Shown: positions 63,075 through 64,000 of the stretch, one piece after another | Position numbering within the stretch: position 1 is the stretch's first letter | How the letters are laid out: every line of letters starts with the position of its first letter | NCBI RefSeq assembly: GCF_014201145.1 | Contig: NZ_JACHDP010000001.1 | Coordinates: 6,076,001-6,140,000, forward strand | Length of the DNA stretch: 64,000 nucleotides | Source of the DNA: Micromonospora parathelypteridis | Lineage (GTDB): Bacteria; Actinomycetota; Actinomycetes; Mycobacteriales; Micromonosporaceae | Direction of reading: 5' to 3' | Position numbers and translations under genes: made by a program | Notes under the pieces: generated by a model | Told to the model about the DNA's origin: nothing | What the model saw: only the letters and a program-made list of their open reading frames with translations | Database searches by the model: none

Positions 63075-64000
63075 TCAGCCCGGGCCGACACCGAGCGCGG
63101 CGAGGTCTCGTCGGCCCTCGGCGGCCCGGTCGGGTAGCAACAGGAGCGTGCAGGCTCGTTCGAACCGGGCGCCGATGCGCTCCCACCCCGCCACGGATGC
63201 GGTGAGGGCGGCGGCGTCGCCGTACAGGCGGCCCCGGGCGCGGGCGGTGCAGGCCGCGGCCCACGCGCTCTCGTGCCGCTCGGCGGCCGACAGCAGGTCC
63301 GCCGCGTCGGGAAGTTCGGCGACGACGGCCAGCTCGGCGCCCACCGCCCGCGAGTAGGGCGGAGACCAGCTGCGGACGCCGTTGAACGTCAGGCGGACAA
63401 GCGCCGCAGCGTCCTCGACCCGCCCGGCGTGTACGGCGAGCCGCGCGTCGACCATCGACACGAACGTGGAGTGCGGGGGTAGCTCCCCGATGACCTCGAT
63501 CGCGCGGGAACGCCACAGCGCGTACCCCTCGTCGTCGCCGCGCAGCCCAAGGACGAGGGCGACCGCGGCCATCGGTGGCGACATCGTGCCGGTGCGCGGA
63601 CGGCCAGCCCGCCGCCAACCCTCCCACGCGGTGCCTGCCATCCGCAGCGCCTCGTCGAAGCGTCCGCTGAGCACGAGGGGCGTGATCAGGAGGGCGGCCG
63701 AGTAGTAGGAGCTGCCGGCGAGGTCGTCGTCCATGGTCCGCTGGCCGACCGACAGGGCGGCAGGTAGGTCACCGACGCCGAGGGCAGCCAGGTGGGCCAT
63801 CAGGTACGTGTCGACGATCTCCGGGGCGGCGTTCGGGTCGTGCCGGGACATCGCGGGTAGCAGGGTCAACCGTTCGTCCATGATCCGGCGAAGGTCCGCG
63901 CCCCGCCCGGCCACGATGTCGGCGGTGGCCACGGTGTCCAGAGCCGCGCTGATCAGCACCGGATCGCCGGTGGCCCTTGCGGCTGCCACGGCGGCCGCGG
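63075..64000 (-). CDS. C-terminal part of a TPR-rich regulator, 5' end outside window
   Basis: The frame is open to the window edge, giving at least 308 residues of helical-repeat sequence (ALSVGQRTMDDDLAGSSYYSAALL, VSMVDARLAVHAGRVEDAAALV, WAAACTARARGRLYGD). The closing pattern WERIGARFERACTLLLLPDRAAEG is what I see at the end of large ATPase regulators of the LuxR/adenylate-cyclase-like and BTAD-type families in actinomycetes. The sensor, ATPase and DNA-binding parts are outside the window. It is upstream of and on the same strand as the ACP operon, so it may be the pathway regulator (inference from position). Confidence 0.7.
   Translation of the reverse strand, partial: AAAVAAARATGDPVLISAALDTVATADIVAGRGADLRRIMDERLTLLPAMSRHDPNAAPEIVDTYLMAHLAALGVGDLPAALSVGQRTMDDDLAGSSYYSAALLITPLVLSGRFDEALRMAGTAWEGWRRAGRPRTGTMSPPMAAVALVLGLRGDDEGYALWRSRAIEVIGELPPHSTFVSMVDARLAVHAGRVEDAAALVRLTFNGVRSWSPPYSRAVGAELAVVAELPDAADLLSAAERHESAWAAACTARARGRLYGDAAALTASVAGWERIGARFERACTLLLLPDRAAEGRRDLAALGVGPG

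Noticed and set aside
1..64000. tRNA, rRNA, CRISPR arrays, insertion sequences, phage or attachment sites
   Set aside because: No cloverleaf-like sequence, repeat-spacer pattern, transposase, integrase or terminal repeat was recognised; a covariance-model search would be needed to exclude small RNAs.

Overview
The window is very GC-rich, uses many GTG starts, is packed with 4-base ATGA/GTGA gene overlaps, and encodes F420-dependent, mycoredoxin-like and secreted glycanase proteins. This points to a filamentous actinomycete chromosome, most likely Micromonosporaceae (Micromonospora-like). The genus is an inference from gene style, not from a marker gene. I saw no rRNA, tRNA, CRISPR array or insertion sequence.

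Layout. 1-2.4 kb: 3' part of a GH3 glucosidase and a beta-lactamase-fold hydrolase. 2.4-7.9 kb: two divergent operons. One has a taurine/nitrate-type ABC substrate-binding protein and permease (no ATPase) and a metal-dependent cyclase. The other has a DUF6282 amidohydrolase-like protein, a GalB-like hydratase and a GalC/RraA-like aldolase, and resembles the lower end of a 4-oxalomesaconate pathway. 7.9-9.5 kb: a divergent VOC protein/WYL regulator pair. 9.6-23.4 kb: a pentose/furanoside island with an FGGY kinase, a FucI-like isomerase, a LacI regulator, a secreted GH172 (DUF2961) enzyme, an RbsABC-like transporter and a secreted GH43-like enzyme. Similar palindromes (AATCGATT core) precede the kinase and the GH172 gene and probably tie both operons to the LacI protein. 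D-arabinose isomerase activity is a known property of FucI proteins and exo-D-arabinofuranosidase activity is known in GH172, so a D-arabinan (or related furanoside) diet is a good hypothesis.

23.5-30 kb: glycogen-debranching-like enzyme, small proteins, a DksA/TraR zinc-finger protein with a terminator-bearing leader, a DUF2306 membrane protein and a two-component system. 30.2-34.8 kb: a five-gene, fully overlapping ECF sigma/anti-sigma/ABC exporter operon with an apparently leaderless promoter. 34.9-38.3 kb: a membrane glutaredoxin-like protein, DUF2809, an amidohydrolase, an internally deleted methyltransferase remnant and a VOC protein. 38.5-42.2 kb: a metal-chelate ABC importer operon with an embedded methyltransferase. 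It starts on a 17-bp Zur-like palindrome. 42.3-45.6 kb: F420 oxidoreductase, XRE/MmyB regulator and aldo-keto reductase.

45.7-64 kb is all on the minus strand: a secreted M14 carboxypeptidase, a HelD-family helicase, an M1 aminopeptidase coupled to a Pls/PosA-type membrane NRPS, then a compact biosynthetic operon. That operon reads ACP, FabF-like KS, a fused double KAS III (one active half, one degenerate half), asparagine synthetase and a 3beta-HSD-like NAD-dependent reductase. A TPR-rich regulator fragment lies upstream. This operon, with or without the neighbouring NRPS, is the best candidate for an undescribed natural-product system in the window.
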